From: Mycoplasma sp. CAG:472
GTDB lineage: Bacteria > Bacillota_I > Bacilli_A > RF39 > UBA660
Reading direction: 5' to 3'
Assembly: GCA_000437315.1 (NCBI GenBank)
Contig: FR899400.1
Location: forward strand, 1-58,734
DNA length: 58,734 nt
The position numbers and the translations under genes are program-made. Below, in pieces: positions 1-8,504 of this stretch (positions are counted from its first letter, which is position 1; each line of letters starts with the position of its first letter). The notes under the pieces were generated by a model. It was not told where the DNA came from, searched no databases, and saw only the letters and a list, made by a program, of their open reading frames with translations.

Positions 1-1299
1 TAATTTTATAATATTAATTATTAACATTATCAAATAAACACTTAATAAAATAATGCTTCCAATTATACCAAATGCATAATATTGCATAATAAAATCTCTT
101 TCTAAATTATGTATATTTTGAATTCTAGAATTTGATATACCAAGTAAAACATCTAATTTATTATTATTAATCTTAATAACTCTTTTAATCATTTTTTCTT
201 CGATTAATCTATAATTAATGTTAGATTCATCTGTATTTTCAATTAAATCAATCCAAAAGTCAGGATCATATTCATAAGAATAATATATTTTATAAAAAAA
301 CTTAGGAATTAGATCATTATTAACAATACTTTCTATATATTCTTGTTTTGAAATTTCTTTTTTTATAGTTTGAGTATCATTTTTATTATAAACATCATTA
401 TTTTCAAATAATTCTTTTGTAACATTACTATATTTATTTAACTCAATATTTCTATTTTTATATGGACTAATTGGTAATAATAAAATCCATAATATTATTA
501 CAGATAATAAAAGAAATAAACGTTTATTAAATTTTTCTTTTTTTATTATAACAAAAAATAAATAACAAATTATTAAACATATTAGAGTAAGAAGTCCCCC
601 TACTGAGGAAACTCTAGTTCCAAGCATTAGCATTGATATAGATATTAAAAAAATTAATATTATATATTTTAAATTATCTTTAATAAAAAAGTAAAAACTA
701 TATATTAACATCATTAATAATGTTAGCGAAGTCATATTAGCATAAGTAAAATATCCTTTACTAGCACTTTCTATATAATAAATATTTTTATTCCATTCAA
801 ATATATTATATTTAATAAGAATATCTGAATAACTTGATAAAGATATCTTAAACATATTTGTTATTATTATCTGAAGGCTTATAAAAAGTGACCAAGATAT
901 AAATATAATCTTAAAATCTTTTTTAGATAATTTTTGATAATATAATGAATATATAAAAGTTATAGGCATTATTAATTTTAATATTGTAAATAGTTCACTT
1001 ATAAAACTATAATTAAAATTATTTGGAAATAGCGATATAAAACTTTTATTATGATAATAACTTACTATTAAATAAGATGCACTAAGTAAATAAAAAATAA
1101 TAATATATTTAAGGCTTTTTCTACTATCTTTATATAAAAATATTGTTGAAATAAAAATAACAAGTATTATAAATATTCTTATTAAAGTTGTAATTCTACT
1201 ATGAAAAAAAGTCATATCAAAAATAGGACTAGTAATTAAAAAAATCATAGTCAATAGTTTTAATAAATATTTAAGTTTGTCATTAACATCTTTTTTCAT
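1..1299 (-). CDS. O-antigen ligase/polymerase-like membrane protein, 3' end cut by window edge
   Basis: I found this frame by translating the minus strand. It opens with an ATG at 1299 and runs 433 codons without a stop to the window edge, so the C-terminus is missing. The product is strongly hydrophobic, with many predicted membrane helices. A motif LGTRVSSVGG sits in the middle. A large external loop follows, and then the segment LLGISNSRIQNIHNLERDF before another helix. This matches the layout of Wzy/WaaL-like O-antigen ligase family proteins of Gram-positive bacteria, which join lipid-linked sugars into polysaccharide at the outer face of the membrane. That role is inferred from fold and layout; the substrate cannot be told. 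A TagO-like gene lies about 1.6 kb away, which fits an envelope-polysaccharide region. Confidence 0.65.
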   Translation of the reverse strand, partial: MKKDVNDKLKYLLKLLTMIFLITSPIFDMTFFHSRITTLIRIFIILVIFISTIFLYKDSRKSLKYIIIFYLLSASYLIVSYYHNKSFISLFPNNFNYSFISELFTILKLIMPITFIYSLYYQKLSKKDFKIIFISWSLFISLQIIITNMFKISLSSYSDILIKYNIFEWNKNIYYIESASKGYFTYANMTSLTLLMMLIYSFYFFIKDNLKYIILIFLISISMLMLGTRVSSVGGLLTLICLIICYLFFVIIKKEKFNKRLFLLLSVIILWILLLPISPYKNRNIELNKYSNVTKELFENNDVYNKNDTQTIKKEISKQEYIESIVNNDLIPKFFYKIYYSYEYDPDFWIDLIENTDESNINYRLIEEKMIKRVIKINNNKLDVLLGISNSRIQNIHNLERDFIMQYYAFGIIGSIILLSVYLIMLIINIIKL

Positions 1300-1371
1300 A
1301 ACCAAATTAATTTTATCAAAGTTATTTGGAAAAATCTATATTTTTTAATTCCATATTACCATTTACACACG

Positions 1372-1393
1372 AAAAAAGAAGCAAAAGCTCCTT
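1372..1393 (-). terminator. Rho-independent terminator after the DUF4143 ATPase gene
   Basis: On the minus strand AAGGAGC pairs with GCTTCTT (one G-U pair) around a TTTT loop, followed by a T run. It lies between the ATPase stop codon and the start of the O-antigen-ligase-like gene. Confidence 0.6.
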
Positions 1394-1418
1394 GTATATA
1401 AATTATCTTGTTAATATA

Positions 1419-2717
1419 TTATAAAAACATACTCATATATAAAGGCAAAGAAATAATACCACTATCGCTTACGCCAACATTTTTACTTGATAGTTTTATT
1501 GCACTTGTAACATTGTAGTTATTCATAAGCGAGTATAGTGATTTAGATTTAGTATTGTCTGCTGATTTTACCTCTACTGGGGTTATAACATTATTATATC
1601 TAATAATAAAATCTATTTCTAATGTTGAATTTTTTTCAAAATAATAAAGTTTTTTTCCTGATTTATTAAATATATCCGCAATTATATTTTCATAAATAGC
1701 ACCTTTATAAATACCTAAATTTCCATTCATTATTTCAGTTTGACTTCCATCTTCAAGCATAGCCATTAAAAGTCCTGTATCGGCCATATAAACTTTAAAT
1801 GAATCTCTATCTTTATTACCCTCAAGTGGTAATTCTAAATTATTTAAATTATAACAAAAATTAGTTATACCAGCATCATTTAACCATTCTAGAGCTCCAA
1901 AATATCTTTCTTTATTTGCATTTTTATCTGAAAGACTATACTTAAATTTCTTATTTTCCTTAGCAAGTTGTGCAGGTATTGAATCAAAACACGCTCTAAT
2001 TTTAGGTTTATCATTGTCAGTAGCATATTTAACAATATCAGATTTATAATCCTCAATTATTCTTTTTTGAACATTTTTAGCACTATTAAAATTATTTGTT
2101 AATAGAAATTCGTTAATTACATCTGGCATTCCACCAAGGATAATAAATTCTTTGAATAAATTCATCATTTTATCATGCACAGCTTCAGGAACTGATAACT
2201 TTTTATCATAAAAACTTTTAATATATTCAATTTGGTCTTCATTTATTCCCCTTGCCCATAAAAATTCTTCGAAGTCTAAAGAATTCATATAAATTCTGTC
2301 AACATAACCAACCGGAAAAGATTTAACTTTTTTATATGTCATACCTAAAGTAGAACCAGAAACAATAACATCAATTCGATCATCTTGTGCTAAAAACTTA
2401 AGAGCAGTTATTGCATTTGGACAAATTTGAATTTCATCTAAAAAAATTAATGTTTTGCCAGGATTAATAGCAAAGTTTGAGAAATACAATGAAATTTGTG
2501 TTAATATATTATTTGAACTTAAATCTTTATCAAAAATATTTGTAAAACTTTCATTTTCTAAAAAATTTAACTCGTAAAAATTTTCATAGTTTTCTTCAGC
2601 AAATTTTTTTATTATATAAGTTTTACCTACCTGTCTAGCACCAATTACCATTAAGCAATTATTTCTATGATTGTTTTTCCAATATAATAAGTCCTTTAAT
2701 ATTTTTCTTTTAAGCAT
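1419..2717 (-). CDS. AAA+ ATPase with C-terminal DUF4143
   Basis: The protein has an N-terminal AAA domain with Walker A (ARQVGKTYIIKK, about residues 27-38) and Walker B (LIFLDEIQ, about residue 90). The C-terminal DUF4143 region includes KSGKKLYYFEKNSTLEIDF and TPVEVKSA, which look like a PD-(D/E)XK nuclease-like fold. Such stand-alone ATPases are common in bacteria and archaea and their role is not settled. The start at 2717 (MLKRKIL) is preferred because AAGGAG lies just upstream. A longer frame from 2750 would begin inside the promoter at 2741-2769. The length of 432 residues is normal for the family. The gene is transcribed alone, between a tandem repeat upstream and a terminator downstream. 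Confidence 0.85.
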   Translation of the reverse strand: MLKRKILKDLLYWKNNHRNNCLMVIGARQVGKTYIIKKFAEENYENFYELNFLENESFTNIFDKDLSSNNILTQISLYFSNFAINPGKTLIFLDEIQICPNAITALKFLAQDDRIDVIVSGSTLGMTYKKVKSFPVGYVDRIYMNSLDFEEFLWARGINEDQIEYIKSFYDKKLSVPEAVHDKMMNLFKEFIILGGMPDVINEFLLTNNFNSAKNVQKRIIEDYKSDIVKYATDNDKPKIRACFDSIPAQLAKENKKFKYSLSDKNANKERYFGALEWLNDAGITNFCYNLNNLELPLEGNKDRDSFKVYMADTGLLMAMLEDGSQTEIMNGNLGIYKGAIYENIIADIFNKSGKKLYYFEKNSTLEIDFIIRYNNVITPVEVKSADNTKSKSLYSLMNNYNVTSAIKLSSKNVGVSDSGIISLPLYMSMFL

Positions 2718-2740
2718 TTTTATCAACTCCTTATGATAAT

Positions 2741-2769
2741 ATATTACCATTTTTATGCAAATTTGTCCA
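2741..2769 (-). promoter_or_regulatory. Sigma-A-type promoter of the DUF4143 ATPase gene
   Basis: On the minus strand the -35 is TGGACA (2764-2769), the spacer is 17 bp and the -10 is TAATAT (2741-2746), preceded by an extended -10 TGG. It ends 23 bp before the chosen start codon. Confidence 0.65.
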
Positions 2770-2792
2770 TAATTATCATGTATTTTTATACC

Positions 2793-2879
2793 TTTTGCGT
2801 TTTTTTCAAAGGAATAATTTGCTTTTTTGCGTTTTTTTCAAAGGAATATTTTCACTTTTTGCATTTTTTTCAAAGGAAT
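2793..2879. repeat. Three tandem 32-bp repeat units
   Basis: Three copies of a 23-bp core (TTTTGCGTTTTTTTCAAAGG then AAT, plus strand) begin at 2793, 2825 and 2857, a constant 32-bp period. The third copy differs by one base (GCA for GCG). The array lies in the gap between the TagO-like gene and the promoter of the ATPase gene. Function is unknown; it could be operator repeats or a slippage-derived minisatellite. Confidence 0.85.
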
Positions 2880-2901
2880 GTTACAAAAGTTCTAAAAAAA
2901 C

Positions 2902-2936
2902 AAAAAAACTAAGAATTATTTTTTTAATTTCTTAGT
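2902..2936 (-). terminator. Terminator overlapping the end of the TagO-like gene
   Basis: On the minus strand ACTAAGAA pairs perfectly with TTCTTAGT around a 13-nt loop that contains the stop codon. A run of seven T follows. Confidence 0.65.
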
Positions 2937-3977
2937 CTTATCTTTCTTATCATATAGAATGTCTGTGTTAACAACAATATATAAAAGTAATGTCATCATA
3001 ATTAAGTAAACAATCATTGATACTTGGTTATCTCCTAAAACATAGAAAACTGATACAGCTGAAAATAATATATCAATTCCATAAATAATTAAAATTGTAA
3101 CCTTTGGAGAAAACTTCATTTTTAAAAGTTGATGATGTAAATGATTCATATCTGGTTCATCAATGCTCCTATGATGAACAACTCTTCGAAGTATTGCAAA
3201 TAATGTATCAAATATTGGTACTGCTAAAATAACAACTGGTATAACAAGTGATGTAAATGTTGCTCCTTTAAAACCTAAAAGAGAAATAACAGCAATCATA
3301 TAGCCTAAAAATGTTGAGCCACAGTCTCCCATAAAAGTTTTTGCTGGGGGAAAATTATGTGTCAAAAATCCTAGTGTTGCTCCAAGCATAATAATGCATA
3401 GTATTATATCAAGACCACCCATTTTATTTAAAATTAATGCAATTACTGAAATAGTTAAAAAATAAATTGAACTAATCCCAGCACATAGACCATCTAAACC
3501 ATCAATAAGATTAATAGCGTTTATTGCTCCGACTATAAAGAATATTGCAATAAATTCATTAAGCCAAGTTGGAAATATAAGTTTTAAGCCTAAAAATGAT
3601 ATTTCTCTAAAATAAAGTCCTCCATAAAATACTACAATTCCTGCGACTATAATTTGTACAAGTAGTTTTACTTTTGCTCTAATTGGTTTTATATCATCAA
3701 ATACTCCAAGCATTACAAGTATAAAAGAACCAATAAGAATTGATAGCATTTGAGTAGTTACTGTACCATAAACCATATAACCAAATAGAAAAGATGCATA
3801 AATAGCAAGACCACCAAGTCTTGGCATTGGTTTTTTATGAACTTTTCTTTCATTTGGCATATCAAGAGCACCAACATGAACTGCAATTTTCTTTGTTAAA
3901 AATACAAGAACAAAACTTATTAAATATGTTACTAAAAGTATTTCTATAATATTAAAATTATTAACAACTATATTCAT
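2916..3977 (-). CDS. tagO: TagO/WecA-type undecaprenyl-phosphate sugar-1-phosphate transferase
   Basis: This membrane enzyme of the MraY/WecA family moves a HexNAc-1-phosphate (usually GlcNAc) from the UDP-sugar to undecaprenyl phosphate, the first step of wall teichoic acid or related glycan synthesis. Visible motifs in order are KVHKKPMPRLGG near residue 45, NAINLIDGLDGLCAG with the Asp pair near 155, FMGDCGSTFLG near 215, and the cytoplasmic HHRSIDEPDMNHLHHQLLK region near 270. That His-rich region is typical of the TagO/WecA branch, not of MraY. About ten membrane helices are predicted and the length of 353 residues is usual. It starts 6 bp after the upstream Clp-like ATPase gene, so the two are probably co-transcribed. 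The exact sugar is inferred. Confidence 0.88.
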   Translation of the reverse strand: MNIVVNNFNIIEILLVTYLISFVLVFLTKKIAVHVGALDMPNERKVHKKPMPRLGGLAIYASFLFGYMVYGTVTTQMLSILIGSFILVMLGVFDDIKPIRAKVKLLVQIIVAGIVVFYGGLYFREISFLGLKLIFPTWLNEFIAIFFIVGAINAINLIDGLDGLCAGISSIYFLTISVIALILNKMGGLDIILCIIMLGATLGFLTHNFPPAKTFMGDCGSTFLGYMIAVISLLGFKGATFTSLVIPVVILAVPIFDTLFAILRRVVHHRSIDEPDMNHLHHQLLKMKFSPKVTILIIYGIDILFSAVSVFYVLGDNQVSMIVYLIMMTLLLYIVVNTDILYDKKDKTKKLKK

Positions 3978-3983
3978 AAATAC

Positions 3984-4901
3984 CTACTTTGTATCGTTTA
4001 TATCAACATTTTCATTTCTAATCATATCAGCAAAAACTGTAATAAATCTTTGTTTTTCTTTTGCAAGTGCATCAGGATAAATACTTTTTGCATTACATAT
4101 TGCTTTATAAAAATGTTTAATAGTTACAACTGGACTATTATCAAAAAGAGCATAAGTAAAGGCATTAGCAATTATTGTTAAACAAATATCAGGATATCTA
4201 TTACTTATTTCATAAATTCTTTTATATTCATCAGTCATTTCTACAATAAAACGCATTATTTTTTCAATTATAAATGGAGTATAAGCTAGTTTTACCCCTA
4301 TTTGTTTCTCAAGTTTAGGATATGTTCCCATTAATATCTTAACACAATCATCTTGAGACGCCTCAAGAACATCAACTTTTTGGAATCTTCTTAAAAATGC
4401 TCTATCTCTTAAAATATATGTTTCATATTCCTCAGTAGTGGTTGCACCAATCATTTTAATTGTTCCCCTATCAAGTCCTGATTTTAACATATTAGCAAAG
4501 TCTAATCCACCTTGTCTATTTACAAGTAAATGAGTTTCATCAATAAAAAGAATTGTTTTAGGACTTCTTGCAAGTTCTTGAACAAGTAAATCAATTCTAT
4601 TTTCTGTTTGACCTTCACTTTGAGTTTCACCAATTAAACTGGTAATATTTATTTTAATAATTGTCCAGCCTAATAAAGCATTTGGTACCATTCCTTTTTG
4701 GATTCTATAAGCAATACCTTCGACTATAGCAGTTTTACCTATACCTGCTTTACCCACTAAAAGAGCACTTTTTTCTGGTGTCATAAGAATAAGCATACAT
4801 TCCTTAATTTCATTTTCTCTTGCAATCGCAGGATCTGTTATATACGTTTTTGCAGTTAAGTTTTCACCATAACGTTCAAGCATACTAATTTTTTCATTCA
4901 T
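3984..4901 (-). CDS. Orphan Clp-type AAA+ ATPase (single first-ring domain)
   Basis: The protein resembles the first ATPase ring of ClpA/ClpB/ClpC: NEIKECMLILM, Walker A GKAGIGKTAIVEG, pore-loop-like region, Walker B TILFIDETH, sensor IGATTTEEYE, and the arginine-finger stretch RDRAFLRRFQ. It stops at 305 residues. The second AAA domain, the N-domain and the middle domain of normal Clp unfoldases are all absent, and no ClpP-binding loop can be seen. The Walker B motif ends DETH, with Thr in place of the common Ala. It lies directly upstream of tagO (6 bp), so it may serve envelope synthesis; that is only context. It could also act as a stand-alone remodelling ATPase. Confidence 0.75.
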   Translation of the reverse strand: MNEKISMLERYGENLTAKTYITDPAIARENEIKECMLILMTPEKSALLVGKAGIGKTAIVEGIAYRIQKGMVPNALLGWTIIKINITSLIGETQSEGQTENRIDLLVQELARSPKTILFIDETHLLVNRQGGLDFANMLKSGLDRGTIKMIGATTTEEYETYILRDRAFLRRFQKVDVLEASQDDCVKILMGTYPKLEKQIGVKLAYTPFIIEKIMRFIVEMTDEYKRIYEISNRYPDICLTIIANAFTYALFDNSPVVTIKHFYKAICNAKSIYPDALAKEKQRFITVFADMIRNENVDINDTK

Positions 4902-4944
4902 AGTTTATCACCCTTCATTAAAAATTATATCATTAATTAAGCAT

Positions 4945-4969
4945 AAAAAAAAGTCACAATTAGCGACTT
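4945..4969 (-). terminator. Terminator after tRNA-Asn
   Basis: On the minus strand AAGTCGC pairs with GTGACTT around a 5-nt loop, with one G-U pair, followed by a T run. It separates the tRNA from the Clp-like gene. Confidence 0.65.
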
Positions 4970-4980
4970 AATTTTTTAAA

Positions 4981-5056
4981 TGGCGCCCAATGTAGGACTC
5001 GAACCTACGACCTAATGGTTAACAGCCATGCGCTCTACCGACTGAGCTAATTGGGC
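4981..5056 (-). tRNA. tRNA-Asn (GTT)
   Basis: The minus strand folds as a complete tRNA. The acceptor stem is GCCCAAT/ATTGGGC, the D arm contains AGCTCAGTCGGTAGAGC, and the anticodon loop CTGTTAA has anticodon GTT. The T arm carries GGTTCGAGTCC, and the 3' CCA is encoded. Its length is 76 nt. Confidence 0.96.
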
Positions 5057-5073
5057 TTCTCAATACATTTTTA

Positions 5074-5102
5074 ATTATAGTAAATATTTTATAAGATGTC
5101 AA
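5074..5102 (-). promoter_or_regulatory. Consensus promoter of tRNA-Asn
   Basis: A perfect sigma-A promoter lies on the minus strand: TTGACA, 17-bp spacer, TATAAT, ending 17 bp before the tRNA. Confidence 0.88.
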
Positions 5103-5154
5103 TTAATTTTTATCATTTTTTATATAAAACCACTCATTTTATTTAATTTTCATC

Positions 5155-5188
5155 AAAAAAATACTCAACAATTATAATGTTGAGTATT
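5155..5188 (-). terminator. Strong terminator hairpin
   Basis: An 11-bp perfect stem (AATACTCAACA/TGTTGAGTATT) with a 7-nt loop is followed on the minus strand by six T. It may end the long 3' region of the secreted-protein gene, or a transcript within 5189-5772. Confidence 0.65.
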
Positions 5189-5772
5189 AAAACATAAATA
5201 AAATTTGTATTAAATTTGTGTAGAGATTTATTTATACCTAATTTTTTATTAGTTATAATACAAAATATTATTTAGATTTTATTTTATAATTATCCTCTTT
5301 TTAATTTTATCTATAAAATATAAGTACATATTAAACATAAGAATTTTGTTGGAGTAGGTTTTACGAAAAATACTTTACTATTTTTATAGATATTATTTTA
5401 TATAATTATTTTAATTAATAATAATCGTATTATTATGGGTTTATTCTTTAAAATATCTATAAGAATTTATTAGTTGGGTTTTATTATTTTTCTAATAGAT
5501 CTTTTACAATTTAAGTATTAATCAAAAGGTTGCTAAGTTGATATTACTATCATGTTTTAAAAAATATTTTCTAGTTTTAAAATTTCTCTTTTTAATAATA
5601 TTTAAAGTATATACATTATTTTGTGTGAGCCAGAATTATTGTCTACCTTCTTTCTTTTTTTTTATTATTAGATATTATGTATTAACTTTTTTATTTTTTA
5701 AACTATTAAATAATTATTAAGAATAATCAATCGTTTGCTATGCTGATTAATTGTTAGAAGTAATCTAAATGA
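5189..5772. other. 584-bp gap with no convincing gene
   Basis: The composition is extremely AT-rich and frames are short on both strands. A 60-codon plus-strand frame (5538-5720) is nearly all Phe, Leu, Ile and Tyr and has no ribosome site, so I do not call it. A small inverted repeat TAATCA/TGATTA near 5723-5750 could be a weak terminator for the gene to the right. I see no tRNA, tmRNA or RNase P pattern. Confidence 0.5.
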
Positions 5773-6642
5773 CTACAATTCGCAATAAACTCCAGGCATA
5801 TTATCATATTTTTCACCAATATTACCAGTAAATAATATTACACCATTTTTACCATTTTCCGCAAGTGTATAACTTTTTGATTGTGCAAGTGTAGTATTAG
5901 ATGTTGCATGTTGATAACTGGCTCCAGCCCATTGGAAATTTCCAGTAAATTGAACGGCAGAACCAATATAATTTTCAAGATAATTAATTGTACTATCATT
6001 TGTTATATTCATTGATATACCAAAACCATTATCTTGTCTATTAATATTTGTACCATTCCATCCATACTCTACATAAGAATAGTTTCCGTTAGTTCCCCAG
6101 ATTTGTCTACCATACTGTGTACCATCAACATCTGTCATACCTACATATCTTACAGCAATTACATCAAAAGCCCTTGTACTTGGTATCATTTTCCAAAGTA
6201 AGCCAACAAATATATCGCCATAACCATCATGATTATCAGATAATGTTAATGAAAGTTTTTTATACTGAGTTTCAACAAAATTGCTAACACTTAGTGTTTG
6301 AATATTGGGATTATAATTATTGAATTCATTTTCAGTTACTTCCGTATTTGTTACTACATTATTTAAATGATCAATGACTGTTTTGTAATACTTTTCAGAT
6401 TTTACTAGGTTATTGATATTGATATTTTTTGCCTTAAAGTTTTCATAATCTTCGTTTGTCATAGTTTGAATATATGCATCACTATAAATGTTTGTTAATA
6501 AATTATAGTCAGTCATGCTTATTCTTACACCATTTTGGTTTGTAATATAACTAATATCGTCAGAAATATTTTGAGCTTTAACAAAACCAAATGGAACAAA
6601 TAGGATTATAAGAAATGCAGCAATTACAAATCTTATCTTCAC
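5773..6642 (-). CDS. Secreted protein of unknown function
   Basis: A clear signal peptide (MKIRFVIAAFLIILFVPFG, cleavage probably after VKA near residue 23) is followed by about 265 residues of polar, Asn/Thr/Tyr-rich sequence. The central part (residues about 110-289) is rich in alternating beta-type stretches and ends in Cys-Glu-Leu. I recognise no domain. The start is fixed by AAAGGAGG 11 nt upstream and a promoter at 6663-6692. The neighbouring gene encodes a broken XRE-type membrane regulator, and both promoters share a nearly identical 14-bp block. The secreted protein may therefore be a target of that regulator, which is inference. Confidence 0.6.
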   Translation of the reverse strand: MKIRFVIAAFLIILFVPFGFVKAQNISDDISYITNQNGVRISMTDYNLLTNIYSDAYIQTMTNEDYENFKAKNININNLVKSEKYYKTVIDHLNNVVTNTEVTENEFNNYNPNIQTLSVSNFVETQYKKLSLTLSDNHDGYGDIFVGLLWKMIPSTRAFDVIAVRYVGMTDVDGTQYGRQIWGTNGNYSYVEYGWNGTNINRQDNGFGISMNITNDSTINYLENYIGSAVQFTGNFQWAGASYQHATSNTTLAQSKSYTLAENGKNGVILFTGNIGEKYDNMPGVYCEL

Positions 6643-6662
6643 CCTTACCTCCTTTCAAGATT

Positions 6663-6692
6663 ATCATAACTCAAAAGTGTCGAAAAAGGCAA
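6663..6692 (-). promoter_or_regulatory. Promoter of the secreted-protein gene
   Basis: On the minus strand TTGCCT (6687-6692), an 18-bp spacer and TATGAT (6663-6668). The block from the -10 into the spacer (plus strand ATCATAACTCAAAA) matches 13 of 14 bases at the -10 of the upstream regulator (7803-7816). Confidence 0.55.
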
Positions 6693-6742
6693 GATATTGT
6701 AAGTTGAGTCTTATCCAACCTGAAGTTGGGAAAGGTACTTTT

Positions 6743-7792
6743 CTACCATTTTACAGGTTTTTTTAAGTGTTGCGCACTCACCAATTTCACAAATGTTTTT
6801 TCTTTTTTTAGATCAAAAACATATTTTTCAGATACATTATTAATATTATTCTTATTAAAAACTACAGTTCTAAATATTTTTAATTGATAATCAACAACTA
6901 TTTTTTCAGTATAACTATTATGTACATACAAAATCTCTATAGTTTCATGTTCTAAATCATATTTGACTCTTGTTGTAGCATTATTCTCAATTATTTCTTT
7001 TTCATAAACTTTATTTTCCGTATTAATGTAACCATCCTTTAATAATTTTTTTACTATTTCATCATTTGATAAAATCTTTAATGACTTATTTTTATATTTA
7101 TCATCATTTCTATCATTACTTGTATATTTAACAAGTTTAACTTCTCTTTGAAATTTTCTTTTTTCACCAGTAACTGATTCAATATTTAACATTAATTTAA
7201 CATTATTAGGATCAAAAGTTAATGCATCTATCTCAAAAATATCATTTTTTATCATACTAGAGTTTAATAATTTTTTATTACCTGAATATAATTTTAGATC
7301 TAACAAATCTGAATCTTTAACTTCATAATTATACGGATAAATATTATTAATGAAAATAATTAATTTTCTAGGGAGTTTAAAAATCAAAAGATTTGCTCTT
7401 ATAGAGTTCTCTTCATTTGTAATTTGACTATTTGAATAATATATTTTTAATGCTCTAAAATTAATTATAAAATAGACTACAAAGAAAACCATAACTGGTA
7501 CAATACACATAAGAGCTATTGAGAAAATTTTGTTTTCCTTTCTAATTTTTTTAGTTTTATTTCTCTTTTTAATATCTCTTTCACCAGCATGTAGTTCTTC
7601 CATAGTGATATTAAAAGTATCACAAATAACCCTTTGAATTGCAATATCAGGTAAATTTCTTCCACCTTCCCATTTTGATACTGCTTGATTTTAAACTGAA
7701 AGAATGTCCGCTAAATCTTGCTGAGTCAATCCCTTTTCTTTTCTTAAGTTTTCAATAAACTTGCCAACTTTTTCATTATCAATTTCTTTCAT
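6743..7792 (-). pseudogene. XRE-family membrane-anchored regulator interrupted by a stop codon in the HTH
   Basis: Translation from ATG 7792 gives an XRE helix-turn-helix (RKEKGLTQQDLADILSV, then NQAVSKWEGGRNLPD), with a single in-frame TAA at 7691-7693, codon 34. A Ser codon (TCA) would be expected there, so one C-to-A change explains it. After the stop the frame stays open for 316 codons: the rest of the HTH, then MEELHAGERDIKKRNK, a membrane helix (about codons 90-112) and a 230-residue outer domain. A shorter 286-residue product could start at the internal Met (7603), but it would lack most of the DNA-binding domain. An assembly or sequencing error is the other explanation. The family usually senses envelope signals; that is general knowledge, not shown here. 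Confidence 0.75.
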
Positions 7793-7802
7793 AACAATTA
7801 TT

Positions 7803-7856
7803 ATTATAACTCAAAAAATAACTTTTTCTACAAAAGAAACCATAAGTCTACAAAAA
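7803..7856 (-). promoter_or_regulatory. Promoter and possible operator of the XRE regulator
   Basis: TATAAT (minus strand, 7803-7808) ends 10 nt before the ATG, leaving almost no leader, and no Shine-Dalgarno is present. Two direct repeats TCTACAAA (plus strand, 7827-7834 and 7847-7854) are exactly 20 bp apart upstream of the -10, a layout that would suit a dimeric regulator. Confidence 0.45.
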
Positions 7857-7859
7857 AAA

Positions 7860-8504
7860 TTACAATTTTATGTAATTTTCTATATTTTTTAAATTAAAAT
7901 TCATATTTTCTTTAGTTGTGGGATGTACAAATGATAAACTATAACAAACTAATGCAAGTTTATTTGTATCTTTTTTATTATATAAATAATCACCATATAA
8001 AGGATGATTAATACTTGCAAATTGTAATCTAATTTGATGATATCTACCTGTAACTAAATTAATATCTACCAAGGAAAGATTATTTTTTTCTTTAATAACT
8101 TTATAATTTAATACAGCCTCTTTACCTTTTGGAGTATCAATTAAAACTTTTTTATTATCTAGTTTTTCTATTCTATTTACTAAAGTACCCTCTTTAACAT
8201 CTAAATAACCATGAATGATTGCTAAGTACTTTTTATGCATTTTATTATTTCTAATTTCTTCGGAAAGTCTAGAGGCAGCCTTTGAGGTTTTAGCAAATAC
8301 CATTATTCCACTTACAGGTCTATCTAGTCTATGAACAAGACCTAAATAAACATTTCCTGGTTTATTATATTTTTCTTTTAAATATGATTTTATAATAGTA
8401 AGCATATCAACATCACCAGATTTATCTGCTTGTGATAAAATTCCTGCTGGTTTAAAAACAACTATAACATGATTATCTTCATATAAAATATCTAACTTAG
8501 TCAT
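7860..8504 (-). CDS. RluA-family RNA pseudouridine synthase
   Basis: This enzyme converts uridine to pseudouridine in rRNA or tRNA. The catalytic motif LGLVHRLDRPVSGIMVFAK carries the conserved Asp (near residue 65), and TGRYHQIRLQFASINHPLYGD near residue 155 is the second family signature. There is no N-terminal S4 domain, so at 214 residues this is the short form. The start codon lies inside the end of the upstream methyltransferase gene (overlap ATGACTAA, 8 bp), which suggests translational coupling. Both genes then encode RNA modification enzymes made together. The target base cannot be predicted. Confidence 0.88.
   Translation of the reverse strand: MTKLDILYEDNHVIVVFKPAGILSQADKSGDVDMLTIIKSYLKEKYNKPGNVYLGLVHRLDRPVSGIMVFAKTSKAASRLSEEIRNNKMHKKYLAIIHGYLDVKEGTLVNRIEKLDNKKVLIDTPKGKEAVLNYKVIKEKNNLSLVDINLVTGRYHQIRLQFASINHPLYGDYLYNKKDTNKLALVCYSLSFVHPTTKENMNFNLKNIENYIKL

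Noticed and set aside
2793..2879. Possible small CRISPR array
   Set aside because: Spacers are only 9 bp and similar to each other, repeats are 23 bp, and no cas genes are near.
5538..5720. 60-codon plus-strand frame
   Set aside because: Extreme Phe/Leu/Ile bias, no ribosome site, not placed with other genes; typical of chance frames in AT-rich DNA.
7691..7693. Alternative genetic code explaining the in-frame TAA
   Set aside because: TAA and TGA end many intact genes in the window, so reassignment is not supported.
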